NCBI RefSeq assembly: GCF_034555935.1
Contig: NZ_JAYDCJ010000003.1
Location: forward strand, 2,604,001-2,668,000
Direction of reading: 5' to 3'
Length of the DNA: 64,000 nucleotides
From: Marinobacter qingdaonensis
Lineage (GTDB): Bacteria > Pseudomonadota > Gammaproteobacteria > Pseudomonadales > Oleiphilaceae
How positions within the stretch are numbered: position 1 is the first letter of the stretch; each line of letters starts with the position of its first letter. This document shows positions 54,128-63,292 of this stretch, piece after piece. A program made the translations under genes and the position numbers. Below the pieces are notes generated by a model, which worked only from the letters and a program-made list of their open reading frames with translations, had not been told where the DNA came from and ran no database searches.

Positions 54128-54583
54128 AGCTCCTGCCTTTTATTCCAACATATCTCTGCACCCAATCCTGAGCCCAAACGACGTGACGGCAGTTCTAGCG
54201 ATCTAGATTAAGGCCGCTCGAAACACTCTCTGTCGCGCGGTATACAGCAGGCTGTCACGCACGGCCAAGGCGGTGGTGTTCTGGCTGACGAACTTCAACT
54301 TAATTTTACGTCGAGAAAGATGCGGTAATATGCTGTTTTTATGAGGTTATAAAGTATGTCCAATATTTGGGAGTATTGGACATTACTAGGATATCGTTAT
54401 CTCTCCTGAATGGTCGTCTAACTGCCTCGGAGTCAATCTAACCTACTAAAAATGCTGGTGTTAAGTTCTACTTATTAATGCATAAGGCAAAGCGATTGGA
54501 ATAAATGCTGACTGCTGGATAGCATTTGACGCCAATCTCAGCGGGTTTCATTCCTCCCAACCAAAACCTACCAAGCCAGCAGA
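54128..54583. other. AT-rich intergenic stretch before the bestrophin gene
   Basis: 456 bp, clearly more AT-rich than the window average, with stops in all frames and no gene or RNA that I recognise. It holds a 10-bp inverted repeat at 54356-54383. The sequence next to the bestrophin start lacks a ribosome site. Confidence 0.6.
54356..54383. repeat. Perfect 10-bp inverted repeat ATGTCCAATA / TATTGGACAT
   Basis: Arms separated by TTTGGGAG (8 nt). No T-run on either side, so not an intrinsic terminator. It may be a regulator site or a remnant of a mobile element end. Confidence 0.55.
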
Positions 54584-55486
54584 ATGATCATTCACCCTAA
54601 CACCAATTGGATCGCCATCCTGACCACCCTGCGGGGATCCATCGCTCGGCGAATTGCGCCGCGATGCATTCTGATTACCGCGCTGGCTTCCCTCATTGTC
54701 TGGGTAGAAAGCCTGTATCCCGCCACGTTCCAGGGAAGCAGCGCGATGCCGTTTACCCTACTGGGGCTCTCGCTTTCGATCTTCATGAGTTTTCGAAACA
54801 ACGCCTGTTACGCGCGCTGGTGGGAAGGACGCCAGATGTGGGGAAAAATCATCATCGAGATACGCTCGTTTTCTCGGGAAGTCTCCACGCTCACGGACAA
54901 TCACTTGAGGATCGAATTGGTCCACGCGCTGTGTGGGTTTGCCCATTCTTTGAATGCCCGGCTTCGGGATCGGGACGAGTTTGAAGCCTCCCGGCCCTGG
55001 TTACCCGACACTTTCAGAGGCGATGACTGTCACAATGTCTCGGATGCTATCCTGATGCACGTTGGCAGGTGCTGCTCCGATTTGGCCGATCGAGCGCAGA
55101 TCAGCGAATGGCGCTATATCACCCTTGAACAACGGTTGGTCGGATTATCGGAAGCCCAGGCCAACTGTGAGCGTATCAAGAACACGCCACTGCCCTTCCC
55201 CTACACTCTGCTGCTGCACCGGACGACGCTGATTTTTTGCTTACTGCTTCCGTTCGCGTTGGCACAGCCTTTGGGATGGCTTGCCCCCCTATTTACAAGT
55301 ATCGTTAGTTATACCTTTTTTGGACTGGACACCATTGGCGACGAACTGGAGGACCCGTTCGGGTTCGACGAAAACGACCTACCGATCGACGCCATGGTAC
55401 GCAGCATCGAGCGGGATATATTCGGGGCGTCAGCGCAGGCTTCACTCCCTCCGGTATTAGAGCCGGTGAACGGCGTACTGACCTGA
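54584..55486 (+). CDS. Bestrophin-family anion channel
   Basis: 300 aa. Typical bacterial bestrophin blocks: LGLSLSIFMSFRNNACYARW then WEGRQMWGKIIIEIRSFSRE in the N-terminal half; PFPYTLLLHRTTLIFCLLLP and the late YTFFGLDTIGDELEDPFGFD near the C-terminus. Members form pentameric anion (or cation) channels in the inner membrane. The start at 54584 lacks a clear ribosome site. It is followed after 54 bp by a LysR-type gene on the same strand. Confidence 0.88.
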   Translation: MIIHPNTNWIAILTTLRGSIARRIAPRCILITALASLIVWVESLYPATFQGSSAMPFTLLGLSLSIFMSFRNNACYARWWEGRQMWGKIIIEIRSFSREVSTLTDNHLRIELVHALCGFAHSLNARLRDRDEFEASRPWLPDTFRGDDCHNVSDAILMHVGRCCSDLADRAQISEWRYITLEQRLVGLSEAQANCERIKNTPLPFPYTLLLHRTTLIFCLLLPFALAQPLGWLAPLFTSIVSYTFFGLDTIGDELEDPFGFDENDLPIDAMVRSIERDIFGASAQASLPPVLEPVNGVLT

Positions 55487-55540
55487 CACGCCGCTCGTTC
55501 CGTCTGAAACAGGCGGCAACCCACCCAGACTTTGGCGCCC

Positions 55541-56434
55541 ATGGACATCAAACAGCTCAAATTTCTGATCGCACTGGACCAAACCCGGCATTTCGGAAAG
55601 GCGGCGGAACTCTGCCACGTGACCCAACCCGCGCTGTCCATGAGGATTCGCAACCTCGAGGAAGAACTGGACCTTGTTCTGATCGAGCGTGGCCAACGGT
55701 TCGAGGGTTTTACTGAAGGCGGTGAACGGGTTCTGGCGTGGGCCAGAAGCGTCCTCGCGGCATATGATGGCCTCCGTTCAGAAGCCGCCAATTGCCGAGG
55801 CGAACTGGTGGGAAACCTGAGATTGGGCATTGTTCCGCTCTCGAGCCTCAACCCGATGGCGTTGGTGCAGCCTCTGTTCCAGCGCTACCCTGAATTATCT
55901 TTTCAGTTGCGATCAATGAGTTCAGAGGAGATCGTTGATGGTCTGATGCGCAACCAGTTGGACCTGGGCCTGTGTTATCTCGAACATGTCGATCCTGAAC
56001 ATTTCGAAAGCCTTGAGCTGGGCACCACCCGCATGGGCTTACTCTACGATACCCGCCATTTTCAGTTTGAACAGGCCGAATTGAGTTGGGAAGAGATCAG
56101 CAGCTTGCCATTGGGGCTGTTGACCCGCGGCACGCACTATCGTCATTCAATCGCCCTTAATTTCAGCAGCCGTGGGCTGGACCCTCGTTCAATACTCGAG
56201 AGCGATTCAACCATGCACCTCGTGCAGGCGGTAAGCACCGGAATGTGCTGCGCAATGATGCCGCTACACAGTGGTGTTGAGTCCCTGAGTGAGGAATTGC
56301 GGATCCTACCGGTCATCGGTGCGACAACAATGGCACCAATGGGATTGCTGATGCGGCGGACTGAGCCACGATCGGCGTTGGCGGAACGATGTTTTGAGGC
56401 GGCGCGGGAGATCTTTATGGAGGAGGCCGACTAA
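55541..56434 (+). CDS. LysR-family transcriptional regulator
   Basis: 297 aa. N-terminal helix-turn-helix (LKFLIALDQTRHFGKAAELC, then HVTQPALSMRIRNLEEELD) and a C-terminal effector-binding domain. It resembles regulators found beside formate dehydrogenase operons, but no such genes are near. I start at ATG 55541 (DIKQLKFL); a TTG three codons upstream is possible. The target is unknown; the bestrophin gene on its left is the only close neighbour on this strand. Confidence 0.85.
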   Translation: MDIKQLKFLIALDQTRHFGKAAELCHVTQPALSMRIRNLEEELDLVLIERGQRFEGFTEGGERVLAWARSVLAAYDGLRSEAANCRGELVGNLRLGIVPLSSLNPMALVQPLFQRYPELSFQLRSMSSEEIVDGLMRNQLDLGLCYLEHVDPEHFESLELGTTRMGLLYDTRHFQFEQAELSWEEISSLPLGLLTRGTHYRHSIALNFSSRGLDPRSILESDSTMHLVQAVSTGMCCAMMPLHSGVESLSEELRILPVIGATTMAPMGLLMRRTEPRSALAERCFEAAREIFMEEAD

Positions 56435-56578
56435 CCTGAGGCCAAACCCTATTTTTGCCCTTTACAACGGCCACTTAACTGCCAACAATGGTCCTCGTTT
56501 CGATACCTTTCCTCCGCATTATCACCAGTTTGATGATGGTGTAGCTTCTTCGTTTTCCTGACATCGACTTACCCTTCT

Positions 56579-57844
56579 ATGAGCTCCAAAGCCAAGTTCC
56601 CTGGTTTTCCCCTGTTCGATACCGCCGAATTGATTCACGACCAGGCGGATCTTGAGCTGTACCCGGACCTTCGTGCCGCTCTGACAGCATTACCCATCGC
56701 CCAGGAGTCGGCTCTGGATGACTTCCACATCGCGCACCGATTTCTGGTCAAATACAGCGATGTTTCAGGTACCTACAATCGGTTTCGAAGCGAGATTCAG
56801 CGCTTCCTGAATTACACCTGGCTGGTGGCCAGACGGAGCCTGAGCCAGACCGACACCGACCTGGTCAGCAGCTACTTTGCGTTCCTGAAAACGCCCCCCG
56901 TGGCCTGGGTGGCGCCGGGTATTTATCCGGCGTTTGAGAACCGTGACGAGCTGAGGCGATCCAACCCGAAATGGCGCCCACTCGTCCATCGTGCCAACGA
57001 AGATGCGCCCTACTCGGTTTCCCAGGCCAGCTTAAATGCCAGCCGCACGGCCTTGCAGACCTTCTTCAAGTACCTGGTCAGCCGGGATTATCTGCAGCGA
57101 AATCCCCTGCTGGATGTGCGCAAAAGGGACCGAAACGCGAAACCCAACCTCAACCAGGATCGCGATGCCGAGGTGCGACGCCTGACCGATTGGCAGTGGT
57201 CCTACTTGCTGGAAACCCTCACCGAACTGGCCAGTGGCGATGCCAAGTACGAGCGGCACCTGTTCGTTATCGTCACCATGAAAAGCCTGTTTCTGCGCGT
57301 CAGCGAGCTGGCGCCCAGGCCCGTGGACCGCGGTCAGATCCGTACGCCTACCTTCGGGGATTTCAGGCGCACCGTGGTGGATGGCGAGCCCTACTGGATC
57401 TATTCCGTCTTCGGCAAGGGCGACAAGACCCGCCAGGTCACCCTGCCAGATGCCTACTTGGATTACCTGAAACGATGGCGCACGCACCTGGGCCTGACCG
57501 CGCCGTTGCCGGTTCCCGGGGAGTCCACGCCGATCCTGCCCTCGCAGAAAGGCGATGCCCTGGGTAAACGCCAGGTCCAGAGAATTTACGAGCAGGCCAT
57601 GGTCGCGACCGCGGACCGAATGGAGCGCGAGGGCTTCCGCGATGAAGCCAGGCAGATCCTGGCCATCCGCTCAGAAACCCATTACCTACGGCACACCGGC
57701 GCCAGCCAGGCGATCGAGGCCGGAGGCGATATTCGCCACATCAGCGAAGAGCTTGGGCATGCCAACGCCACCTTCACGGAATCGGTTTACGTGAATTCTG
57801 AACAGGCGCGGCGGCGAACCGAAGGGCGTCGGCGGATGGTTTGA
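56579..57844 (+). CDS. Tyrosine recombinase / site-specific integrase
   Basis: A 421-aa tyrosine recombinase. The catalytic residues are visible: Arg in SLFLRVSELAPR, Lys in VFGKGDKTRQVTL, THYLRHTGAS (His and Arg), LGHANATF (His) and Tyr in ESVYVNSEQ. The N-terminal about 190 residues include a core-binding SAM-like part (ASRTALQTFFKYLVSRDYLQ). There is no excisionase, no tRNA at its side and no other mobile-element gene, so it may be an orphan. No ribosome site precedes the ATG. Confidence 0.88.
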   Translation: MSSKAKFPGFPLFDTAELIHDQADLELYPDLRAALTALPIAQESALDDFHIAHRFLVKYSDVSGTYNRFRSEIQRFLNYTWLVARRSLSQTDTDLVSSYFAFLKTPPVAWVAPGIYPAFENRDELRRSNPKWRPLVHRANEDAPYSVSQASLNASRTALQTFFKYLVSRDYLQRNPLLDVRKRDRNAKPNLNQDRDAEVRRLTDWQWSYLLETLTELASGDAKYERHLFVIVTMKSLFLRVSELAPRPVDRGQIRTPTFGDFRRTVVDGEPYWIYSVFGKGDKTRQVTLPDAYLDYLKRWRTHLGLTAPLPVPGESTPILPSQKGDALGKRQVQRIYEQAMVATADRMEREGFRDEARQILAIRSETHYLRHTGASQAIEAGGDIRHISEELGHANATFTESVYVNSEQARRRTEGRRRMV

Positions 57845-57845
57845 G

Positions 57846-57876
57846 CCACCAGGCAACCAACATGGCGGCCTGGTGG
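57846..57876. repeat. Perfect 9-bp hairpin between convergent genes
   Basis: CCACCAGGC and GCCTGGTGG around a 13-nt loop, just past the integrase stop and 17 bp before the molybdenum-subunit stop. The following T-run is only two bases, so terminator function is doubtful. Confidence 0.4.
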
Positions 57877-57892
57877 TTCCCAGCACGGTGGA

Positions 57893-60226
57893 TTACGCGC
57901 TCAGCTGATCACCCACCGGCAACCGACGAATACGCTTGCCGGTGGCCGCGTAGATAGCGTTGAGCAAGGCCGGCGCCACCGGCGGCAGACCGGGCTCGCC
58001 CACGCCGCCCATGGCGTCGTCGGGGTTATCGATCAGGTGAACCCGAACCTCTTTCGGCGCATCCGGCATGCGCGGCAACAGGTAATTGTGGAAATTGCTC
58101 TGCTGCGCCACGCCGTTGTTGAAAGTCACCTCGTTTTTCAGGGCAATGCCAATCCCCATCACGCACGCGCCCTCCATTTGCGACCGGATGCGCTCCGGAT
58201 TGGCCTGGGGCCCACAGTCGAACGCGATGTCGGCGCTGTGAATGGTGACCTGACCGGCATCGTCCACCTCAACGTCGAACACCACCGCGGTGTAGGACAC
58301 AAAGCTGTGATGGAACGCCAGGCCTAGGCCACGGCCCTTGGGCAGGTCCCGGCCCCAGCCGGCCTTGTCCGTGGCCCGCTCAATGACCCGCCGCATGCGG
58401 CCGACATCAATCGGGTACAGATCCGGATCCTCACCGTAGTTCCAGCCATCGCCCACCGTCAGGTTGTTCACTTCCCGGTCTGGCCCGAGCAGATCCAGCA
58501 CATAGTCCCGGTGGTCCTTGCCGGCAGCCACTGCCATCTCGTGGGCAAAGCTCTGGATGGCCCAGGCGTGCGGCAGGTTGTAGACCGCCCGGAACCAGCC
58601 AATCCGCACGTGCGCAGGCGCCGGCGGGTTCTCCAGGCGAATCGACGGAATGCTGAACGGCATGGTGTTGAAGCCCATACCCAGCTCAAACTCACCTTTG
58701 TGTTTCGGGTCCGGGGCAAACAGGGACGCGATACTAGGTGACAGGGTCCGGTGCAGCCATCCGGTCGCCTTGCCGTCGGCGTCCAGACCAGCCTCCAGGT
58801 GGTCCACCGACACCGCGTGGAAGTACGCGTGCTGGATGTCATCTTCCCGGGACCACTGCAATTTGACCGGCTGCCCTTCGAACTCCTGGGCGATCCGGGC
58901 CGCCTCACTGACAAAGTCCGGCTTGGATTTGCGACCAAAACCACCGCCGAGCAGGGTCTGGTGCACCGTTACCTGGGTGCGGTCGATGCCGAGGATGCCG
59001 GCAATGCCATCCCGGGTGGCCGTGGGGTTTTGCACTGGGGCCCAGGCTTCGGCCTTGCCGTCCTGGACGCGAACCACCGCGACCGGTGGCTCCATGGGCG
59101 CTTGCGCCATGTGGGGCATGTAGTAGGTGGCCGACACCCGCTTGGCGGCTCCGTCGAGCGCGGCGTCCACATCACCGGACTGGCGGATGACCTTGCCCGG
59201 CGACTGCGCCGCCTTCTCCAGGGCGGCCTGATAGGCGTCGGAAGAGTAGCTGGCGTTGTCGCCGGCGGCCGCCGTATCCCAGGTGATCTTGAGCGCCCGG
59301 CGGCCCTCCATCGCGGCCCAGGTGTTGGTGGCCACCACCGCGACACCACCGAGAGGGTTGAAGACCGCCGGTTGTTCGGCAGTCTTGATGCGAATGACCT
59401 TCTTCACGCCGGGCACTTTCAGGGCCGCGCTGTCATCCACACTGGTGATTCCGGCACCGTAGACCGGCGGGCGGGCAATCACCGCGTACAGCATGTTTTC
59501 AAGGTCCACGTCCGCACCAAACACTGCCTTACCGGTGACGATGTCCTCGCCATCCAGGGCCTTGGGATGCGATTTGGTCAATTCACCGTTGACCAGGCCG
59601 GTTTCCTTGCCGATGAAACGCAGTTCGCTCTGGGGCTTCAACACCAGGGCGTTCCGGGCCGGCACATCCAGTTCGCGTGCAGCCTCGGCCAGCTCACCAA
59701 ACCCGAGTTCCCGGCCGCTGGCCGGATGGACGACCCGGTGAATCTCGGCGCGCACTTCCGACACCGGCACACCCCACTGGTTGGCCGCGGCCTGCGCCAG
59801 CATCTGCCGAGCGGCAGCGCCGGCGCGACGGATGGGATCGTACCAGTGGCGCATGCTGCGGGAGCCGTCGGTATTCTGATTGCCGTACTTGTCCTGGTCT
59901 GCCGGCGCCTGTTCTACCTGCACCCGCTCCCAATCGGCACCCAGCTCGTCGGCGGCCACCATGGCCAGGCTGGTGCGAATACCCTGGCCCATCTCGGCCC
60001 GGTTGTTGATGAAGGTGACCGTGCCCTGGGCATCGATCCGGATGAAAACATTGGGGTTGTCCGCCCACCCGCCGGGCATGGCGCCGGCGCCAAACTGGGC
60101 CTTCTCATTGGCGAGACCGGTGTCCCAGCGGGCAGCCAACAGGAGTGCGGAGGCCCCGGCCATGCCCTTCAGGAGGCCGCGGCGGCTGACGTTGGCGAGC
60201 AGCAAAGTATCGTCTGACCGACTCAT
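57893..60226 (-). CDS. Molybdopterin-binding subunit of an IorB-like aldehyde/isoquinoline oxidoreductase
   Basis: A 777-aa xanthine oxidase-family large subunit. A twin-arginine signal opens it (SRRGLLKGMAGASALLLAA). Molybdopterin-binding blocks include INNRAEMGQGIRTSLAM, LLGGGFGRKSKPDFVSEAAR and the late DDAMGGVGEPGLPPVAPAL, which holds the catalytic-type Glu. IorB-like enzymes hydroxylate N-heterocycles or oxidise aldehydes in the periplasm; the substrate here is not known. It overlaps the [2Fe-2S] subunit gene by 4 bp. No cytochrome c subunit or XdhC-type maturation gene is next to it. Confidence 0.9.
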   Translation of the reverse strand: MSRSDDTLLLANVSRRGLLKGMAGASALLLAARWDTGLANEKAQFGAGAMPGGWADNPNVFIRIDAQGTVTFINNRAEMGQGIRTSLAMVAADELGADWERVQVEQAPADQDKYGNQNTDGSRSMRHWYDPIRRAGAAARQMLAQAAANQWGVPVSEVRAEIHRVVHPASGRELGFGELAEAARELDVPARNALVLKPQSELRFIGKETGLVNGELTKSHPKALDGEDIVTGKAVFGADVDLENMLYAVIARPPVYGAGITSVDDSAALKVPGVKKVIRIKTAEQPAVFNPLGGVAVVATNTWAAMEGRRALKITWDTAAAGDNASYSSDAYQAALEKAAQSPGKVIRQSGDVDAALDGAAKRVSATYYMPHMAQAPMEPPVAVVRVQDGKAEAWAPVQNPTATRDGIAGILGIDRTQVTVHQTLLGGGFGRKSKPDFVSEAARIAQEFEGQPVKLQWSREDDIQHAYFHAVSVDHLEAGLDADGKATGWLHRTLSPSIASLFAPDPKHKGEFELGMGFNTMPFSIPSIRLENPPAPAHVRIGWFRAVYNLPHAWAIQSFAHEMAVAAGKDHRDYVLDLLGPDREVNNLTVGDGWNYGEDPDLYPIDVGRMRRVIERATDKAGWGRDLPKGRGLGLAFHHSFVSYTAVVFDVEVDDAGQVTIHSADIAFDCGPQANPERIRSQMEGACVMGIGIALKNEVTFNNGVAQQSNFHNYLLPRMPDAPKEVRVHLIDNPDDAMGGVGEPGLPPVAPALLNAIYAATGKRIRRLPVGDQLSA

Positions 60227-60684
60227 GCCTGGCCCTCCTCTGACGCGGCGCGCTCAACGGCGGCCAGAATGCGGTTGTAGGTGCCGCAGCGGCAGATGTT
60301 GCCGGCCATGGCATCGATGATTTCCTGGGAACTGGGCTTCGGGTTGTTGTTGAGCAGGCCGGTGGCGTTCATGATCTGGCCACCCTGGCAATACCCGCAC
60401 TGGGCCACGCCCAGATCCAGCCAGGCTTGCTGGACCTTCTTCCCGACCGGATCCTCGGCCATCGCCTCGATGGTTTTAACCTCGCCCGTCACCGCCGAGA
60501 CCGGGGTCACACAGGAACGCGTAGCTGCGCCATCAATGTGCACGGTGCAGGCGCCACACTGGGCCATGCCGCAGCCGAATTTGGTGCCCTTCATGCCGAC
60601 AACATCTCGAATGACCCAGAGCAGGGGCATGTTGTCAGGTACGTCCAGTTCGTACTGGCGTCCGTTGATCGTCAGACTGGCCAT
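60223..60684 (-). CDS. [2Fe-2S] subunit of the IorAB-like molybdenum hydroxylase
   Basis: 153 aa. A plant-type ferredoxin domain (GCGMAQCGACTVHIDG, plus a Cys in ATRSC) is followed by the four-helix second cluster domain (GVAQCGYCQGGQIM and GNICRCGTYNRI). It passes electrons from the molybdenum centre. First gene of the pair, overlapping the large subunit start by 4 bp. It is probably carried to the periplasm with the Tat-signalled partner, as it has no signal of its own. Confidence 0.93.
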   Translation of the reverse strand: MASLTINGRQYELDVPDNMPLLWVIRDVVGMKGTKFGCGMAQCGACTVHIDGAATRSCVTPVSAVTGEVKTIEAMAEDPVGKKVQQAWLDLGVAQCGYCQGGQIMNATGLLNNNPKPSSQEIIDAMAGNICRCGTYNRILAAVERAASEEGQA

Positions 60685-60951
60685 TGGTCTCTCCCTCGTT
60701 TTTTAGAGTCTGGGGTAAGCCTGATTCAAACCTAATACCTAGTCGACTTTCACCCGCTTGCAATACGTTTAATAGAAACAGGCAAGAAATCGATAGGATT
60801 GAGATAGGGGTGAAGCACGCACCATCCCTGAACTGAAGGGTACGAAACTGACGCAATATCGATTGGTTTGTGAGAATTTAGATGACGAGACTTGAAGCCA
60901 GACACCAAACTAACCACACAGACAATTCAGAAAACAAGAAAAGAGGTAACC

Positions 60952-61368
60952 ATGACCGACATCCAGGACCGAATTGAAACCAGTTTCACCGCCCAGGGAC
61001 TCATGCATACCCTGGGCGCGCGCCTGCTCTCTGTGCAGGATGGCGAGGTGCAGATCGAACTTCCCTACTCGACCACGCTGTCCCAGCAGCTGGGTTATGT
61101 GCACGCCGGCGCGATCACCAGCGTGGTCGACAGCGCCTGTGGCTACGCCGCCCTGACCAAGGCACCCGCCGGGCACGAAGTCGTGACCGCCGAATTCAAG
61201 ACCAATTTCGCACGCCCGGCCATCGGGGAGCGTTTTATCGCCACCGGCCGGGTCGAAACCGCCGGCAAAACCCTGACCGTCTGTCGCGGCGAAGTGGTGG
61301 CCATCTCCGGTGAGTCCCGGAAAGTGGTGGCGTTGATGCAGGCGACCATTGTGAATGTGAAGGCATAA
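60952..61368 (+). CDS. PaaI-family hot-dog thioesterase
   Basis: 138 aa. A single hot-dog domain with the PaaI-type GYVHAGAITSVVDSACGYAA active-site segment and EFKTNFARPAIGERFIATGR. It hydrolyses small acyl-CoA esters; the specific acyl group is unknown. AAGAGGT lies 5 nt before the ATG. Monocistronic, with a weak terminator behind it. Confidence 0.88.
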   Translation: MTDIQDRIETSFTAQGLMHTLGARLLSVQDGEVQIELPYSTTLSQQLGYVHAGAITSVVDSACGYAALTKAPAGHEVVTAEFKTNFARPAIGERFIATGRVETAGKTLTVCRGEVVAISGESRKVVALMQATIVNVKA

Positions 61369-61423
61369 TTCCAAAGCCAGCCGAAATCCGATCGTTCTAT
61401 CTGTGTGGCGACCAATTCAGCAT

Positions 61424-61450
61424 ACCGGCCTACCGCGTCCGGTCTTTTTT
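61424..61450 (+). terminator. Weak intrinsic terminator after the thioesterase gene
   Basis: ACCGG and CCGGT (5 bp, 10-nt loop) followed by CTTTTTT. The short stem makes this a modest call. Confidence 0.5.
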
Positions 61451-61539
61451 AACTAGATTTAAACCACCGATTCAACCTCGGACGGGGCGTAACCTGGGAG
61501 CTGAAGACAATGCCCAGGGGCTAAAACAGGAGGTTCGAC

Positions 61540-62454
61540 ATGAGCAATCTAACCACGACGGTGCCATGGGAGTGCCAAGTTGCGGAATCATGCGGTGCCA
61601 TCGAATTGCTGATTCAGCCGCGGGACAAGGACCTGGGTGGATTTTCGGTTCGACGGGTGCTTCCGACGAAAGAGCGTCAGATGGTCGGGCCCTGGATCTT
61701 TTTTGATCACATGGGTCCGGCCCATTTTCCAGCAGGAACGGGCATTAACGTGCGTCCTCACCCCCACGTCAATCTTGCCACGGTCACCTACTTGTTCGAG
61801 GGCGAGATCCTTCACCGGGATTCCCTGGGGAGTGTTCAACCCATCAAACCGGGTGATATCAACTTGATGGTAGCCGGCCGAGGCATCGTGCACTCAGAGC
61901 GTGAGCGACCTGAAATCACCGCGACAGACCACACCCTTCATGGGCTTCAGCTCTGGTTGGCCTTGCCGGAGGGGCAGGAGGAAATTGATCCGGCGTTCAT
62001 GCACTATCCCGGCGACTCCATTCCCTCAATCGATATCGACGGCGTACCCGTTCGGGTCATCATGGGTAGCGCCTACGGCCTAACGTCGCCGGTCAAAGTG
62101 TATGCGGACACCCTGTATATCGAAGCCCACCTCCAGAAGGGCCAGAGCCTGACGCTGCCGTTTGCTCAAGAACGGGCACTCTACGTGGCCCAGGGTTCAC
62201 TCAAGGCGAAAAGCTCCGAGATTCCCGAGCATGCCATGGCGGTGCTTGGTCACGAACAGGGTATCGAGGTTACCGCGCAGGAAGAAACTCGCCTGGCGGT
62301 TATTGGCGGCGAACCTTTTTCACGGCGCCACATGCTGTGGAATTTCGTCTCCAGCCGTAAAGAACGTATTGAGCAGGCCAAGGGGGACTGGAAAGAGGGC
62401 CGTTTTCCAGTTGTGCCAGGCGACGAAGAGGAATTTATTCCGTTCCCGGACTAG
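61540..62454 (+). CDS. Pirin-family protein
   Basis: A 304-aa bicupin of the pirin family: FFDHMGPAHFPAGTGINVR and HPHVNLATVTYLFEGEILHR hold the metal-binding histidines, and VAGRGIVHSERERPE is the third conserved block. Pirins include quercetinase-like dioxygenases and redox-responsive regulators; the role here is unknown. AGGAGG sits 6 nt before the ATG. The FMN reductase gene follows 19 bp later, so the two probably share a transcript. Confidence 0.9.
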   Translation: MSNLTTTVPWECQVAESCGAIELLIQPRDKDLGGFSVRRVLPTKERQMVGPWIFFDHMGPAHFPAGTGINVRPHPHVNLATVTYLFEGEILHRDSLGSVQPIKPGDINLMVAGRGIVHSERERPEITATDHTLHGLQLWLALPEGQEEIDPAFMHYPGDSIPSIDIDGVPVRVIMGSAYGLTSPVKVYADTLYIEAHLQKGQSLTLPFAQERALYVAQGSLKAKSSEIPEHAMAVLGHEQGIEVTAQEETRLAVIGGEPFSRRHMLWNFVSSRKERIEQAKGDWKEGRFPVVPGDEEEFIPFPD

Positions 62455-62473
62455 CAGGACTAAGGAGCTCATC

Positions 62474-63040
62474 ATGTCTCTGAAACTTCATACCATCATT
62501 TGCAGCACCCGACCCGGTCGCGTGGGCCCCTCAGTCGCCAAATGGTTCAATGAATTCGCCAACGGCCAGGGCCAGTTTGAATCTACCCTGGTCGACCTCG
62601 CCGACTTCCAATTGCCCGTTTACAACGAACCCCACCACCCTCGGCTCCAGAAATACGAGCACGAGCACACCCGGGCCTGGTCCAAGAGCGTCTCTGACGC
62701 CGATGGCTATGCTTTTGTCATCCCCGAGTACAATTACTGCCCTCCTCCATCCTTCATGAACGCGCTGGATTACGTCTACAACGAGTGGAATTACAAGCCC
62801 TGCGGTTTCGTCAGCTATGGCGGTGTCTCCGGCGGCTTGCGCTCCGCCCAGTTAGCAAAACAGCTGGCAACGTCAGTAAAGATGATGCCGATGATGGAAG
62901 GTGTGATGGTGCAGGCGCCTTGGTCTCTGCTTGATGACGAGAAAAACTTCGTACCCAATGAACATCACGAGGACTCTGGGAAAGCCCTGCTCACCGAACT
63001 GGAAAAATGGGCCCGAGCTCTAAAAACGATCCGCACCTGA
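62474..63040 (+). CDS. NADPH-dependent FMN reductase-family protein
   Basis: A 188-aa flavodoxin-like reductase: TIICSTRPGRVGPSVAKWF is the FMN phosphate loop, and FVIPEYNYCPPPSFMNALDY plus SYGGVSGGLRSAQ complete the site. It likely reduces quinones, azo dyes or flavin with NAD(P)H. I start at ATG 62474 (AAGGAG 8 nt upstream); the longer open frame from 62162 overlaps the pirin gene and is not protein-like. It pairs with pirin in a likely stress/detoxification unit. Confidence 0.88.
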   Translation: MSLKLHTIICSTRPGRVGPSVAKWFNEFANGQGQFESTLVDLADFQLPVYNEPHHPRLQKYEHEHTRAWSKSVSDADGYAFVIPEYNYCPPPSFMNALDYVYNEWNYKPCGFVSYGGVSGGLRSAQLAKQLATSVKMMPMMEGVMVQAPWSLLDDEKNFVPNEHHEDSGKALLTELEKWARALKTIRT

Positions 63041-63112
63041 TCTTGAGGTCTTGGGCGCCCAATCCCGCCAATGCTAAAGTAAATTTTAAGCTTGGTGACC
63101 GAGGGTGGTTCA

Positions 63113-63292
63113 ATGAAAATCGGGGAATTGGCTAAACGCTCCGGCCTTGCGGCCTCGCGTATCCGCTTCTACGAGAAAATCGGCTTGTTGAAGACGGTCA
63201 AACGAAGCGCCAACGGCTATCGGAGCTACCCGCCGGAAACGCTCCCATACCGATCACGGGCAACTTTCCCGAATCTCCAGACAGGTTGGTAG
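63113..63292 (+). pseudogene. MerR-family regulator, truncated after the DNA-binding region
   Basis: The frame begins KIGELAKRSGLAASRIRFYE, then KIGLLKTVKRSANGYRSYPP: a textbook MerR helix-turn-helix. Family similarity stops at about 63244, where normal members continue with a long dimerisation helix. After that come 15 unrelated codons that read antisense through the end of the LacI-family gene. The total of 59 codons is far below a normal MerR length (about 120-150). I treat it as a gene cut by a rearrangement; a functional stub is unlikely. Confidence 0.7.

Noticed and set aside
63051..63062. 12-bp palindrome TTGGGCGCCCAA before the MerR remnant
   Set aside because: Short GC-rich palindromes are common in this genome, and it lacks the 19-bp spacer promoter context of MerR operators.
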